DNA of 13,710 nucleotides, taken from assembly GCA_016928525.1 (NCBI GenBank), contig JAFGKO010000266.1, forward strand, positions 1 to 13,710. Reading direction: 5' to 3'. Each line of letters begins with the position of its first letter. Position 1 is the stretch's first letter. The notes under the pieces are model-generated. The model was given only the letters and a program-made list of their open reading frames with translations, was not told the origin of the DNA and did no database searches. The position numbers and the translations under genes were made by a program. Origin of the DNA: Anaerolineales bacterium (GTDB lineage: Bacteria; Chloroflexota; Anaerolineae; Anaerolineales; Villigracilaceae). This document shows, in pieces, positions 6,240 to 13,700 of the stretch.

Positions 6240-8789
6240 TTAGCTTCGCAGTTTCGCTCCCAACTCATTTTCCAGCCTGCGTACGATCTTGTTACGTATC
6301 GCCGCGGCTTCTTTATCGGTCAGGGTCTTTTCGGCCTGGTAGGTCAGGCTGTAGGCCAGGGACTTCTTGCCCGCGCCGACCTGCTCGCCGTGATAGACAT
6401 CGAACAACTTGACATCGGTCAACACCCTGCCGCCGGTCTGGCGAATGAGCGCCTCGACTTGCGCCGCCGGGATGGACTCGTCCAGGATCAGGGCAATGTC
6501 TTCCAGCACAGGCGGGACTTCGGGCACGGGCTGCAACTCATACTCGGATTCCACAGCGCGCATGGACGCCAAGTCGAATTCGGCTACCAGGACGGGGTAT
6601 TCTTCGAATTCATATTTGTCCTTGACCAGCGGGTGTAGCTCGCCAAAAATGCCGATCGTTTGCCCGTTCACCTTCACTTCAGCGGTTTTGCCCGGGTGCA
6701 GGTAGGGGACGGAATCGACTGGAGCATAAGACACGTTCGAGAAACGGAAGCCGGCCAAAAGGCGTTCGAGGCGGCCTTTGATGTCATAGAAGTCCATGAT
6801 AGGGCTGGCCTTCACGTCCCAGGCGGTCTCGTCACGCTGACCGGTCATCGCGATAGCCAGTTTGGTGATCTCAATAGGCAGATCGGAACCAGTGGGTTCG
6901 AAGATGGGACCGATCTCGAACAGCGCCAATCCCTCACGCAGACGGACGTTGCGCTCGAGCGCGTCCAACACGGACGAGAGCAGGCTGCGACGCAGGACAC
7001 TTTTCTCAGGCGCAATGGGATTGGCAACCTTGACATAATCTTGTTCCCGCAGGGTCTCAAACCCTGCGGAAGCGGAGACAGCGGCGAGCAGCCGGGCTTC
7101 ACGTTCAGGATAAGTCATGCGATAGCTGACTACTTCCTGCAAGCCCAGATCCACGAGTTGGTCGCGCAGGCGTTCTTCCCACTCGTTGACCGGGTTGCCG
7201 ACCTGGGGCGGGAGTTCGTCGGCCATGCGCGTTTCGGGAATGTTGTCGTAGCCGTACAGGCGGGCGACTTCCTCAAGGACGTCTGACAGGCCAACCACGC
7301 CCTCACCGATGTCCATGCGGATGGGTGGGGTCCGGGCGATGACCTTTTCGCCCTCGACTTTGCATTCGAATTCGATGCGGCCCAGCAGGTCGGCGATTTC
7401 CTGCGCGCTGAGTCCGATGCCCAGCAAACGCTGCACATCATGCGGCGTGATTTCCACCACAGGGTCTTTGGGCGGCAGCGGGTATTCGTCGACCAACCCG
7501 GGAGCGACCATTCCACCAGACCATTCAGCCATATATTGCAGCCCGCGTTGTACGCCGGACTTCGCCACGGCCGGATGCACACCGCGCGAGAAGCGGAAGG
7601 AAGCTTCCGAATGCAGGTTGTGCCCGAAAGCCGTGCGCCGGATGTTGATGAAGTTCCAGGCCGCGCCTTCGAGCAATACGTTGCGGGTTTCCGGGGTCAC
7701 TTCCGACTCGAGACCGCCCATCACGCCCGCAAGCGAGAGCGAACCGGCCTCGTCGCAAACCAGCACGTTGAGTGGGTTGAGCGTGCGCTCCACGTCGTCG
7801 AGCGTAGTCAGTTTCTCACCGTCCCGTGCGGCGCGCGTGGAGATGACCACCGGCTTGCCTTTGGCGCGTTTGACCAGCACGTCATAGTCGAAGGCGTGCA
7901 GCGGCTCGCCGAGTTCGAGCATGGCGTAATTGGTCGCGTCCACGATGCAATCGATGGGGCGCATCCCGGCCAGGCGCAGGCGTCGCTGTACCCAATAGGG
8001 ACTGGGCTTGATCTGGATGTCCCGGATCAGGCCGAGTACAAAGCGCGGATTCAACTCCGGGTTGCTGATCTCGATGCTGACCAGTCCCTCGATCGGACTC
8101 CCTTCGGTCTGGTAGCGTATCTCAGGCTTTTTCAGCGGTCTGTTAGTGAGCGCCGCCAATTCCCGCGCGACGCCTAAAACATTGGCATTGCGCGCCATGT
8201 TCGGCAGGATGTCTATATCGAGTACGGCATCGCCCATGTAATCCGCAAGCGGCGTGCCAACCGGGGCATCCTCGTCGAGCATGATAATGCCCTCGTGCGC
8301 ATCGGAGATGCCCAGTTCCTTCTCCGAGCAGGCCATCGAGTAGGATTCCACGCCGCGGATCTTTGCGCGTTTGAGCGTGACCAATACCTGGCCATCCTGG
8401 TGCCCGTCATAGATCTGCGCGCCTTCCTTGGCGTAGGCAACTTTGATAGGCCTGGGCAATTTCCCTTTGCCTTTATACGCGAACAGGTTGGGCGCGCCGG
8501 TCAGCACAGTATGCTCGACCTCGCCATCATACAGGCCGCACAAGATCAACCGGTCCGCGTTGGGGTGCGGCATCACTTCGCGGATTTCCGCGACGACCAG
8601 TTTTTCTGTGTCCCATGCGATGCCGCTGGTCTTGAACTCGTGACGGCCTGAACCATCTGGCATTGGCCAACCAACATAACGAATTTCTTCCACTTCGAGG
8701 CCAGCCAGGGTCAGCTTTTTGGCGATCTCTTCGACAGAGAGACCGTCGATATCGACAAAGTCTTGCAACCATGAGAGGGGTATTTTCAT
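6240..8789 (-). CDS. pheT: Phenylalanyl-tRNA synthetase beta subunit
   Basis: The beta chain of the alpha2-beta2 enzyme that charges tRNA-Phe. At 849 residues it is full length with all expected domains. MKIPLSWLQDFVDI is the canonical start. An EMAP/OB-fold tRNA-binding domain (about 42-155) includes HPNADRL. The B3/B4 editing domain lies at about 215-400 (with SFRFSRGVHP) and the B5 domain at about 425-495. A catalytic-core-like region follows, and a C-terminal ferredoxin-fold anticodon-binding domain occupies about 755-849 (PPVLEDIALILDE ... LTDKEAAAIRNKI). AAGGAG lies 5 nt before the ATG. It is the last gene of the T-box-controlled operon, 36 nt after the four-helix-bundle gene. Confidence 0.98.
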   Translation of the reverse strand: MKIPLSWLQDFVDIDGLSVEEIAKKLTLAGLEVEEIRYVGWPMPDGSGRHEFKTSGIAWDTEKLVVAEIREVMPHPNADRLILCGLYDGEVEHTVLTGAPNLFAYKGKGKLPRPIKVAYAKEGAQIYDGHQDGQVLVTLKRAKIRGVESYSMACSEKELGISDAHEGIIMLDEDAPVGTPLADYMGDAVLDIDILPNMARNANVLGVARELAALTNRPLKKPEIRYQTEGSPIEGLVSIEISNPELNPRFVLGLIRDIQIKPSPYWVQRRLRLAGMRPIDCIVDATNYAMLELGEPLHAFDYDVLVKRAKGKPVVISTRAARDGEKLTTLDDVERTLNPLNVLVCDEAGSLSLAGVMGGLESEVTPETRNVLLEGAAWNFINIRRTAFGHNLHSEASFRFSRGVHPAVAKSGVQRGLQYMAEWSGGMVAPGLVDEYPLPPKDPVVEITPHDVQRLLGIGLSAQEIADLLGRIEFECKVEGEKVIARTPPIRMDIGEGVVGLSDVLEEVARLYGYDNIPETRMADELPPQVGNPVNEWEERLRDQLVDLGLQEVVSYRMTYPEREARLLAAVSASAGFETLREQDYVKVANPIAPEKSVLRRSLLSSVLDALERNVRLREGLALFEIGPIFEPTGSDLPIEITKLAIAMTGQRDETAWDVKASPIMDFYDIKGRLERLLAGFRFSNVSYAPVDSVPYLHPGKTAEVKVNGQTIGIFGELHPLVKDKYEFEEYPVLVAEFDLASMRAVESEYELQPVPEVPPVLEDIALILDESIPAAQVEALIRQTGGRVLTDVKLFDVYHGEQVGAGKKSLAYSLTYQAEKTLTDKEAAAIRNKIVRRLENELGAKLRS

Positions 8790-8802
8790 AAAAACTCCTT
8801 CG

Positions 8803-8842
8803 GAGAGAAAGTAGAGATTAGATCATTAGAGAGTAGTAGTGG
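8803..8842 (+). repeat. Purine-rich flanking repeat, pheT side of the four-helix-bundle gene
   Basis: The plus strand reads as a G/A/T repeat with AGAGAAAGTAGAGATTAG and AGAGAGTAG (8828-8836). Related sequence, in the opposite orientation, flanks the other side of the same gene at 9311-9344, and a third related copy lies at 10426-10481. The repeat overlaps the last codons and stop of the four-helix-bundle gene, so its ATTTL tail is repeat-derived. Confidence 0.6.
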
Positions 8843-9302
8843 CTTCGATATCTGTCGAGTCTTCTAAAGACTCGGCATCATATGCTTCAGTTTCTTCTCG
8901 GATTGCATAGTTTGCACCGGGTTCATTGGCTCCCTGTTTGCTTTTCTTGAGGTAGCCGATGTAGCCATTCAGCATCTTTTCAATTTCTTCGCCTTCTGCT
9001 TCCAACTCTTTGTAGAGAGTTTCAGGAATAAAACTCGTTTCATAAGTAAATACAAGATGGCTTAGGGTTTCTTCCAGAGAGCCGCGCGTGTTATAGCAGA
9101 AGCGAACATTATCTTGATAATAGAATCTTCCATAGCCCTCGGCGATATTCGCCGACACACTCAACGATGAGCGCCACAATTGCTGGTTCAGGTTCCACTT
9201 TTCTTCGGGAGGCAGCAGAGGCAAGACGTGCTTGTAAATCTCAAGCGCAAAATCCTTTGCCCTGACCCAAACCTGCAACCGCTTTAGTCCCTGAACACTC
9301 AT
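8826..9302 (-). CDS. Four-helix-bundle protein (S23/IVS type) inside the pheS-pheT operon
   Basis: A 158-residue member of the small four-helix-bundle family first noted as ORFs in 23S rRNA intervening sequences (S23, TIGR02436-like) and related to the Avd accessory protein of diversity-generating retroelements. Diagnostic blocks are LQVWVRAKDFALEIYK (9-24), QLWRSSLSVSANIAEGYGR (41-59), and TRGSLEETLSHL (72-83). The long fourth helix is about 94-120. An acidic, probably disordered tail (121-158) extends past the usual ~120 residues and ends in repeat-derived codons. I chose ATG 9302, which gives the usual family start with GGAG 9 nt upstream; ATG 9344 is in frame but overlaps the pheS stop. 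Family members form pentamers in known structures; no catalytic role is established. Its position makes it co-expressed with the synthetase. Confidence 0.88.
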   Translation of the reverse strand: MSVQGLKRLQVWVRAKDFALEIYKHVLPLLPPEEKWNLNQQLWRSSLSVSANIAEGYGRFYYQDNVRFCYNTRGSLEETLSHLVFTYETSFIPETLYKELEAEGEEIEKMLNGYIGYLKKSKQGANEPGANYAIREETEAYDAESLEDSTDIEATTTL

Positions 9303-9310
9303 ATCGTTTT

Positions 9311-9344
9311 CTCCACTGCTCTCTACTCTCTTTTCTCTAATCAC
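9311..9344 (-). repeat. Purine-rich flanking repeat, pheS side of the four-helix-bundle gene
   Basis: The minus strand carries GTGATTAGAGAAAAGAGAG followed by TAGAGAGCAGTGGAG. It shares AGAGAAA, AGAGAGTAG and TAGAGA blocks with the copy at 8803-8842, in inverted orientation. It also supplies the GGAG ribosome binding site of the four-helix-bundle gene. Confidence 0.6.
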
Positions 9345-9350
9345 TTCATT

Positions 9351-10409
9351 CTAGAATTGTTCCAGGAAACGCATATCGTTTCCCCAAAAATAGCGAATAT
9401 CATTGATCTTGTAACGCAACATCAACTGGCGCTCGGGGCCCATGCCGAAGGCGTAGCCGGTATAACGGCGCGGATCGTAGCCGCCGTTCTCCAATACGAC
9501 CGGGTGCACCATGCCGCATCCCAGGATCTCCAGCCAGCCAGATTGCTTGCAAACCTGGCAGCCCGCTCCGCCACAGACGAAGCATTCCGCGTCCATCTCG
9601 GCGCTGGGCTCCGTGAATGGGAAGTAGGAAGCGCGAAAGCGCGTGCGCACGCTCTGCCCGAACATGCGCCGGGCGAAATCGGACAGGGAACCTTTAAGAT
9701 CGGCAAAGGTGATGTTCTCGCCAACTGCCAATCCTTCCACCTGGTTGAACTGCACTTCCGAGCGGGCGGTGATCTGCTCGCTGCGGAAGCACATCCCGGG
9801 CAGCACGATGCGGATGGGCGGTGGATTCTCAGGATTTTTTGAACTGGCCTCGTGCATAGAATGGATCTGTCCGGGCGAGGTATGTGTGCGCAGCAAAAGC
9901 GGATTGTCGCCACGATCACCGGCGTCGATGTAAAGCGTATCTTGCATTTCGCGAGCAGGATGATGAGGCGGGAAATTTAGCGCCTGGAAATTCTCTTCGT
10001 CCGTTTCGACCTCACGGGAGGTATAGACCTGAAAGCCCATCTCGGCGAAAATGTCGATCACGCGCCGCAATTGCTGGGTAGACGGGTGCAGGCGTCCCAC
10101 ACGGATGCCGCGCCCGGGCAGGGTCACATCCAGTTGCTCTTCCTCCAGCGATTTCGCCAGCATGGCCGCTTTGACCGCCTCGGTCCGTTCAGCAAAGGCT
10201 GCTTCCAACGCCACCTTGACCTGGTTGGCAGCCTGTCCCACAGCCGGGCGCTCTTCTTTGGAAAGCCCGCCCAACCCGGAAAAGACCTGCATGACCGAGG
10301 AACTGCGTCCTAAATGCGCCACGCGCCAGGCTTCCAGCGCGGCCTGGTCTTTGACAGACTCCAGCGCGGCGAGCGCAATCCGTTCGATTTCTTTCAGTTT
10401 ATCCAGCAT
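9351..10409 (-). CDS. pheS: Phenylalanyl-tRNA synthetase alpha subunit
   Basis: The catalytic chain of the class II enzyme, 352 residues and full length. An N-terminal coiled coil (about 1-90) binds tRNA. The catalytic domain starts at HPSTQQLRRVI (108, motif 1 region). The substrate loop is LLRTHTSPGQIHSM, motif 2 is FRSEQITARSEVQFNQVEG (about 208-226), and motif 3 is AFGMGPERQLMLRY (about 320-333). CFVCGGAGCQVC (C276, C279, C284, C287) is a Cys cluster also familiar from Thermus-type PheS. The C-terminus FWGNDMRFLEQF is canonical. AGGAGG is 5 nt before ATG 10409. It is the first gene of the operon, behind a T-box leader. Confidence 0.98.
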   Translation of the reverse strand: MLDKLKEIERIALAALESVKDQAALEAWRVAHLGRSSSVMQVFSGLGGLSKEERPAVGQAANQVKVALEAAFAERTEAVKAAMLAKSLEEEQLDVTLPGRGIRVGRLHPSTQQLRRVIDIFAEMGFQVYTSREVETDEENFQALNFPPHHPAREMQDTLYIDAGDRGDNPLLLRTHTSPGQIHSMHEASSKNPENPPPIRIVLPGMCFRSEQITARSEVQFNQVEGLAVGENITFADLKGSLSDFARRMFGQSVRTRFRASYFPFTEPSAEMDAECFVCGGAGCQVCKQSGWLEILGCGMVHPVVLENGGYDPRRYTGYAFGMGPERQLMLRYKINDIRYFWGNDMRFLEQF

Positions 10410-10425
10410 TCGTACCTCCTGACGA

Positions 10426-10481
10426 AGAGAGTAGTGATTGGAGAATAGAGACTAGTCACTGCTCTCTGTTCTCTACTCTCT
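10426..10481. repeat. Imperfect 56-nt palindrome in the pheS leader
   Basis: Outer arms AGAGAGTA (10426-10433) and TACTCTCT (10474-10481) pair perfectly. Inner arms GAGAATAGAGA (10441-10451) and TCTCTGTTCTC (10463-10473) pair with one mismatch around an 11-nt loop. It lies between the T-box terminator and the pheS ribosome binding site. The arms contain the same AGAGAGTAG core seen in the repeats that flank the four-helix-bundle gene. There is no T-run, so it is not a terminator. Confidence 0.7.
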
Positions 10482-10483
10482 GG

Positions 10484-10758
10484 TTTCTAAAAAACAAAAC
10501 TCCCATCCACAATGGGACGGGAGGGAGTTCCCGCGGTACCACCCAAATTGACCACTATGTAGTCCACTCAGTGCCGACCATCATCAGCCTCCCCAATAAC
10601 GCTGGGATTGCGGTTCAGACTACAAACGTGACACTTGATGACACGCCTTCCCCTGAACGGCTCAAGAGGGAACTTCGGCCAGGTTCTGCCGGGTGGGAGT
10701 TTCAGCCCGTGCTCCACACGTCTCTGGCGGCTTTCGCTGACGTACTTTCCTCTGTCAT
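10484..10758 (-). promoter_or_regulatory. T-box riboswitch controlling pheS (tRNA-Phe sensing)
   Basis: The conserved T-box TGGGTGGTACCGCGG (10545-10531) is unmistakable. Stem I starts with AGAGG (10753-10749), which pairs with CCTCT (10669-10665). The AGTA of the S-turn (10746-10743) faces GAA (10676-10674) in the specifier loop. TTC at 10672-10670 fits a UUC (Phe) specifier, in keeping with the downstream pheS. The T-box can pair TGGG with CCCA (10516-10513) to form the antiterminator, which competes with the terminator at 10498-10529. By the established mechanism, uncharged tRNA-Phe stabilises the antiterminator and lets transcription enter pheS, the four-helix-bundle gene and pheT. The specifier sits directly against the closing helix, so the exact codon register is inferred. 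Confidence 0.95.
10486..10529 (-). terminator. T-box leader terminator
   Basis: On the minus strand AACTCCC (10529-10523) can pair with GGGAGTT (10504-10498). Alternatively TCCCAT (10517-10512) pairs with ATGGGA (10506-10501). Both lead directly into a TTTTGTTTTTT tract. It is mutually exclusive with the antiterminator formed by the T-box sequence. Confidence 0.88.
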
Positions 10759-10780
10759 AGCCTTTAGAAATCTTGGGGGT

Positions 10781-10809
10781 ATTATCGGCAAAAAACGAGA
10801 TGGTGTCAA
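10781..10809 (-). promoter_or_regulatory. Promoter of the pheS operon
   Basis: On the minus strand TTGACA (10809-10804) and GATAAT (10786-10781) are spaced by exactly 17 bases, a full consensus -35 with a good -10. Start near 10774 places it about 20 nt ahead of stem I of the T-box and gives a leader of roughly 365 nt before pheS. Confidence 0.88.
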
Positions 10810-10839
10810 GGGCAAATCGGTCTGAAAACCGGGCAGGAA

Positions 10840-10848
10840 TGCTATACT
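10840..10848 (+). promoter_or_regulatory. Extended -10 promoter for the transglutaminase-like gene
   Basis: TGC followed by TATACT forms an extended -10 element. No good -35 box is present, which is normal for this promoter class. Start near 10855 would give a very short leader, just enough for the GAGG ribosome binding site at 10858-10861. Confidence 0.5.
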
Positions 10849-10870
10849 TGAATTTACGAGGAAAATGACT

Positions 10871-11527
10871 ATGTTACTGGATTCTATAAAATCGAAAGCG
10901 GTCGAGAAAGGGCTGCTCAAACCAGAAGAGGAAATCGACGCCGAGAGAGCTTTCACCCTGGTGCGTGACATGCCTTATACGCGGGCCAGTTCTCGCGACT
11001 CCGAAACCATCATCGCGGAATGGCGCGGCACCTGTTCCGGGAAGCATTACCTGCTGAAAAAACTCTTCGCCGAACTGGGTTATGCCTCCCGTTTGATCGC
11101 CTGCACGACCGTGACGCACATCGATCCAAAAGATGTACGTGGAAAATTACGGAAACTGCTCGAGCAGTCAGAAGGCCGCTTTGTGGACGTGCACAATTAC
11201 CTGATCCTGGAACTACCCGAGGGCGAGATGATCGTGGACGCCACCTGGCCGTTGGCCACCAAGGGTATGGGGACGGTGGTGAATGAACATTTTGTGTTGG
11301 GAGAAAACCAGCAAATCGCCTGCGTACCATTGAAAACCTGGATTGTGCCTGAGGAGGGCGACTCGCAGGAATTCAAGAACAAGATTCTAAAAGAAAGCTT
11401 CACGCCAGAAGAGCTGGCGCACAGGGAGGAATTCATCAAAACCCTGGGGGTGATGACGAACAGCAGGTGGGTCAAGTTTTTACTGTGGTTGGAAGGGTTA
11501 GTAAAAAGTAAGAAGTCAAATAAGTAG
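10871..11527 (+). CDS. Transglutaminase-like superfamily protein
   Basis: A 218-residue protein with the papain-like transglutaminase fold. The likely catalytic triad is C55 in WRGTCSGKHYLLKKLF, H108 in RFVDVHNYLI and D123 in MIVDATWPL, in the family's usual order and spacing. The charged C-terminal part (about 150-218) is outside the core domain. Bacterial members are mostly cysteine proteases or amidases acting on peptides; the substrate here cannot be told. No signal peptide is seen, so it is probably cytoplasmic. I prefer ATG 10871 (GAGG 9 nt upstream) over ATG 10865 (only 3 nt). It is divergent from the pheS operon and the two promoters are about 55 bp apart. No terminator is evident after it. 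Confidence 0.82.
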   Translation: MLLDSIKSKAVEKGLLKPEEEIDAERAFTLVRDMPYTRASSRDSETIIAEWRGTCSGKHYLLKKLFAELGYASRLIACTTVTHIDPKDVRGKLRKLLEQSEGRFVDVHNYLILELPEGEMIVDATWPLATKGMGTVVNEHFVLGENQQIACVPLKTWIVPEEGDSQEFKNKILKESFTPEELAHREEFIKTLGVMTNSRWVKFLLWLEGLVKSKKSNK

Positions 11528-11670
11528 ACATCACCTGAAAATTGTTCCCCCCGCCACCTGTACTTGGAAATATAGCGGTAGGTAGGGTTGAAAATCTATC
11601 TCAGGTTGGGGCATGTACCGCTCATTGATTCCCCAGAAATATAAGTAACAACTGAACTTGCCGTTTTCGC

Positions 11671-11699
11671 TTGAAAACTAAATACCATTGTGCTACAAC
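11671..11699 (+). promoter_or_regulatory. Candidate promoter for the STAND nuclease gene
   Basis: TTGAAA (11671-11676) and TACAAC (11694-11699) have a 17-base spacer and lie about 70 nt ahead of the STAND gene. The rest of the 249-nt gap (11528-11776) shows no hairpin, gene or repeat that I can support. Confidence 0.45.
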
Positions 11700-11776
11700 T
11701 TATGTAGATCTTTGTTTATATCCCACACATTGGGCATCGCTTTATGAACAGTTCTGGAATTAATTGAAGACAGAAT

Positions 11777-13696
11777 ATGGACTACGATTTTTCTCAATTG
11801 AATGATAAAGAGTTCGAAATTCTATCTACAGATTTGCTTTCAACGGTAATTGGAGAGCGAATTGAACGCTTTAAACCGGGGAAAGACGCAGGGGTTGATG
11901 GAAGATTCTTTTCAAACGATGGACATGAAACGGTTATACAATGTAAGCATTATTTGAAATCGGGATATAAAGCTCTGATAGCGGTGGCCAAAAAGGAAGC
12001 CGCTAAATTACCCAAACTGAAGCCTGAGAGATATATTTTTGTTACTTCTTTACCGTTATCTCGGAAAAATAAGATTGAGATAAAAAGCGTATTTTTCCCT
12101 TACATAAAAGGTGGTAATGACATATTCGGGCAGGAAGATTTAAATGATATTCTTGCTCAAAATCCAAGAATTGAGGAAAAACATTTTAAACTTTGGATAG
12201 CCTCTACCAATGTTCTTATCCAAATAATAAATAATGCAATCAAGGGAAGAAGTGAACATGAAATTGAACGAATTAGAAGGAATGCAGATAAGTATGTTGT
12301 AACAGGGAATCATAATGAAGCAATCAAGATATTAGATGAGAACAACGTGCTAATAATTTCTGGAGAACCAGGAATTGGAAAAACAACATTGGCTGAAAAT
12401 ATCTGTTTGTACTTTGTTGCAAATGACTATATGTTTTTTGATATTGAAGAAAATCTAAATGAGGCCGAGCAAGTCTATAGAAAGGGGGAAAAGCAAATAT
12501 TTTATTTTGATGATTTTCTTGGCAGCAACTATTTTGAGGCAATAGAGAATAAAAAGGACTCTCACATTGTAAAGTTTATTGAGCGAGTAAAACACGATAA
12601 ATCGAAGAAATTCATATTAACTTCAAGAACTAATATTTTAAATAGCGGAATTATTCACAGCAGTATTTTTTATAACAAGAAAATTAGGAAAAATGAATTT
12701 CTTCTTGTTATTCAAAACCTGACAAGCCTAGAGAAAGCATATATTCTTTATAATCACATTTGGTTTAGTGACCTTGGTATTGATTTTATTGAAGAAATAT
12801 ATAAAGATAGACGTTATCAGAATATTATTAAGCACAAGAACTTTAATCCAAGATTAGTTGAGTTCATTACTGACACTGATAGGATAGAAGTTCCTGTAAA
12901 TGAATATTGGGAGTTCATTGTAAAAACTTTAGATAATCCTAAGGACATTTGGAGTAATTACTTTAAAGTGCAAAGCAATGTCTTTGTTCGAAACCTTGTA
13001 ATGTTGACAGTTTTCAATGGGGGACGAATTTTAGAAGATGATTTGAGATTAAGTTTCAATGAACTCCATGTGATAGAAAATATAAAGAACACATCTCACA
13101 CAGAAAAAGATTTCACCTTAACTGCCCAGATGGCTGTTGGGTCATTTCTAAATAGAGAAAGAACATTTTGGGGACTTAGCTATTCATTGTTCAATCCGTC
13201 GATAACAGACTTTATACTCAGTGAATATTGCCAAAATATTTCTAAGTTGATTGCTGTGTACAAATCTCTTAACACTGTGGAATCTCTTAAAACATTAATT
13301 TCGTTGGAAAAAGACAAATTTATCTCCACGAATGACTCATCAAAAATACTAGATGAGCTGTTTATATACAGTTTCGAGAAAGAAAAGAAGATAGATTATC
13401 TGATTTTTATTTCTCACTTACTCGCCAATAATGTTGAGAAAAGGGATCAAATTCTAAAATTTTTAAACCAGATTATTACTTCTCCAACATCAATTGAAGA
13501 GTTTTCTGAATTTATTGATCTCATAACAAAATTTAGGGGGGATTTACATATTGAAGACTTAAGTTTTTTGCTGGTTACGTTTGAGAATGGATCTTTAGAA
13601 TATTATGAATTAATGGCATTGATTAATTTCGGCTCTCCCGTTTTTAACGGGAAACCGGGTCAAAAGCAACCAAAACATGCAAACGAAAGGAGCTGA
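11777..13696 (+). CDS. Mrr-like nuclease fused to STAND (nSTAND3-like) NTPase, probable anti-phage protein
   Basis: A 639-residue two-domain protein. Residues about 1-125 form a restriction-endonuclease-like domain: D41 in DAGVDGRFF and Q55-x-K57 in TVIQCKHY make the D-(Q/E)xK site of Mrr-type nucleases. Residues about 165-400 form a STAND P-loop NTPase with the Walker A motif SGEPGIGKT (195-203), Walker B IFYFDDF (241-247, D245/D246) and the sensor-1-like ILTSR (280-284). The rest is helical and would be a sensor or arm region. Mrr nuclease plus STAND is a known layout of bacterial conflict and Avs-type defence proteins, where target binding drives oligomerisation and DNA cleavage; I infer such a role. 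The gene is markedly AT-rich compared with its neighbours, suggesting transfer. The ribosome binding site is weak. The last 21 residues (from G619) look foreign, so the sensor end may be truncated. Confidence 0.85.
   Translation: MDYDFSQLNDKEFEILSTDLLSTVIGERIERFKPGKDAGVDGRFFSNDGHETVIQCKHYLKSGYKALIAVAKKEAAKLPKLKPERYIFVTSLPLSRKNKIEIKSVFFPYIKGGNDIFGQEDLNDILAQNPRIEEKHFKLWIASTNVLIQIINNAIKGRSEHEIERIRRNADKYVVTGNHNEAIKILDENNVLIISGEPGIGKTTLAENICLYFVANDYMFFDIEENLNEAEQVYRKGEKQIFYFDDFLGSNYFEAIENKKDSHIVKFIERVKHDKSKKFILTSRTNILNSGIIHSSIFYNKKIRKNEFLLVIQNLTSLEKAYILYNHIWFSDLGIDFIEEIYKDRRYQNIIKHKNFNPRLVEFITDTDRIEVPVNEYWEFIVKTLDNPKDIWSNYFKVQSNVFVRNLVMLTVFNGGRILEDDLRLSFNELHVIENIKNTSHTEKDFTLTAQMAVGSFLNRERTFWGLSYSLFNPSITDFILSEYCQNISKLIAVYKSLNTVESLKTLISLEKDKFISTNDSSKILDELFIYSFEKEKKIDYLIFISHLLANNVEKRDQILKFLNQIITSPTSIEEFSEFIDLITKFRGDLHIEDLSFLLVTFENGSLEYYELMALINFGSPVFNGKPGQKQPKHANERS
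13631..13652. repeat. Perfect hairpin at the composition break; possible end of an inserted element
   Basis: TCCCGTT (13636-13642) and AACGGGA (13646-13652) pair perfectly around TTT. The sequence from GGCTCT at 13631 onward is visibly richer in G+C than the AT-rich gene before it, and it leads into a new gene. A GGCTCT terminus is reminiscent of ISL3-type ends, but this is weak. There is no T-run, so it is not a normal terminator. Confidence 0.4.
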
Positions 13697-13700
13697 AATT

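Noticed and set aside
7440..8177. Long plus-strand open frame of 245 codons opposite pheT
   Set aside because: It is antisense to the conserved pheT coding region, has an Arg/Gln/His/Asp-rich composition typical of shadow frames in GC-rich genes, and shows no domain or ribosome binding site.
8803..10481. Purine-rich repeats as a CRISPR array
   Set aside because: Copies are degenerate, differ in orientation and are separated by whole genes; there are no regular spacers.
10571..10825. Plus-strand 84-codon frame
   Set aside because: It lies entirely over the T-box leader and pheS promoter read antisense; RNA structure explains the sequence.
13631..13652. Hairpin as an ordinary terminator of the STAND gene
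   Set aside because: It is inside the open frame, has no T-run, and is followed by a coupled ribosome binding site and start codon.
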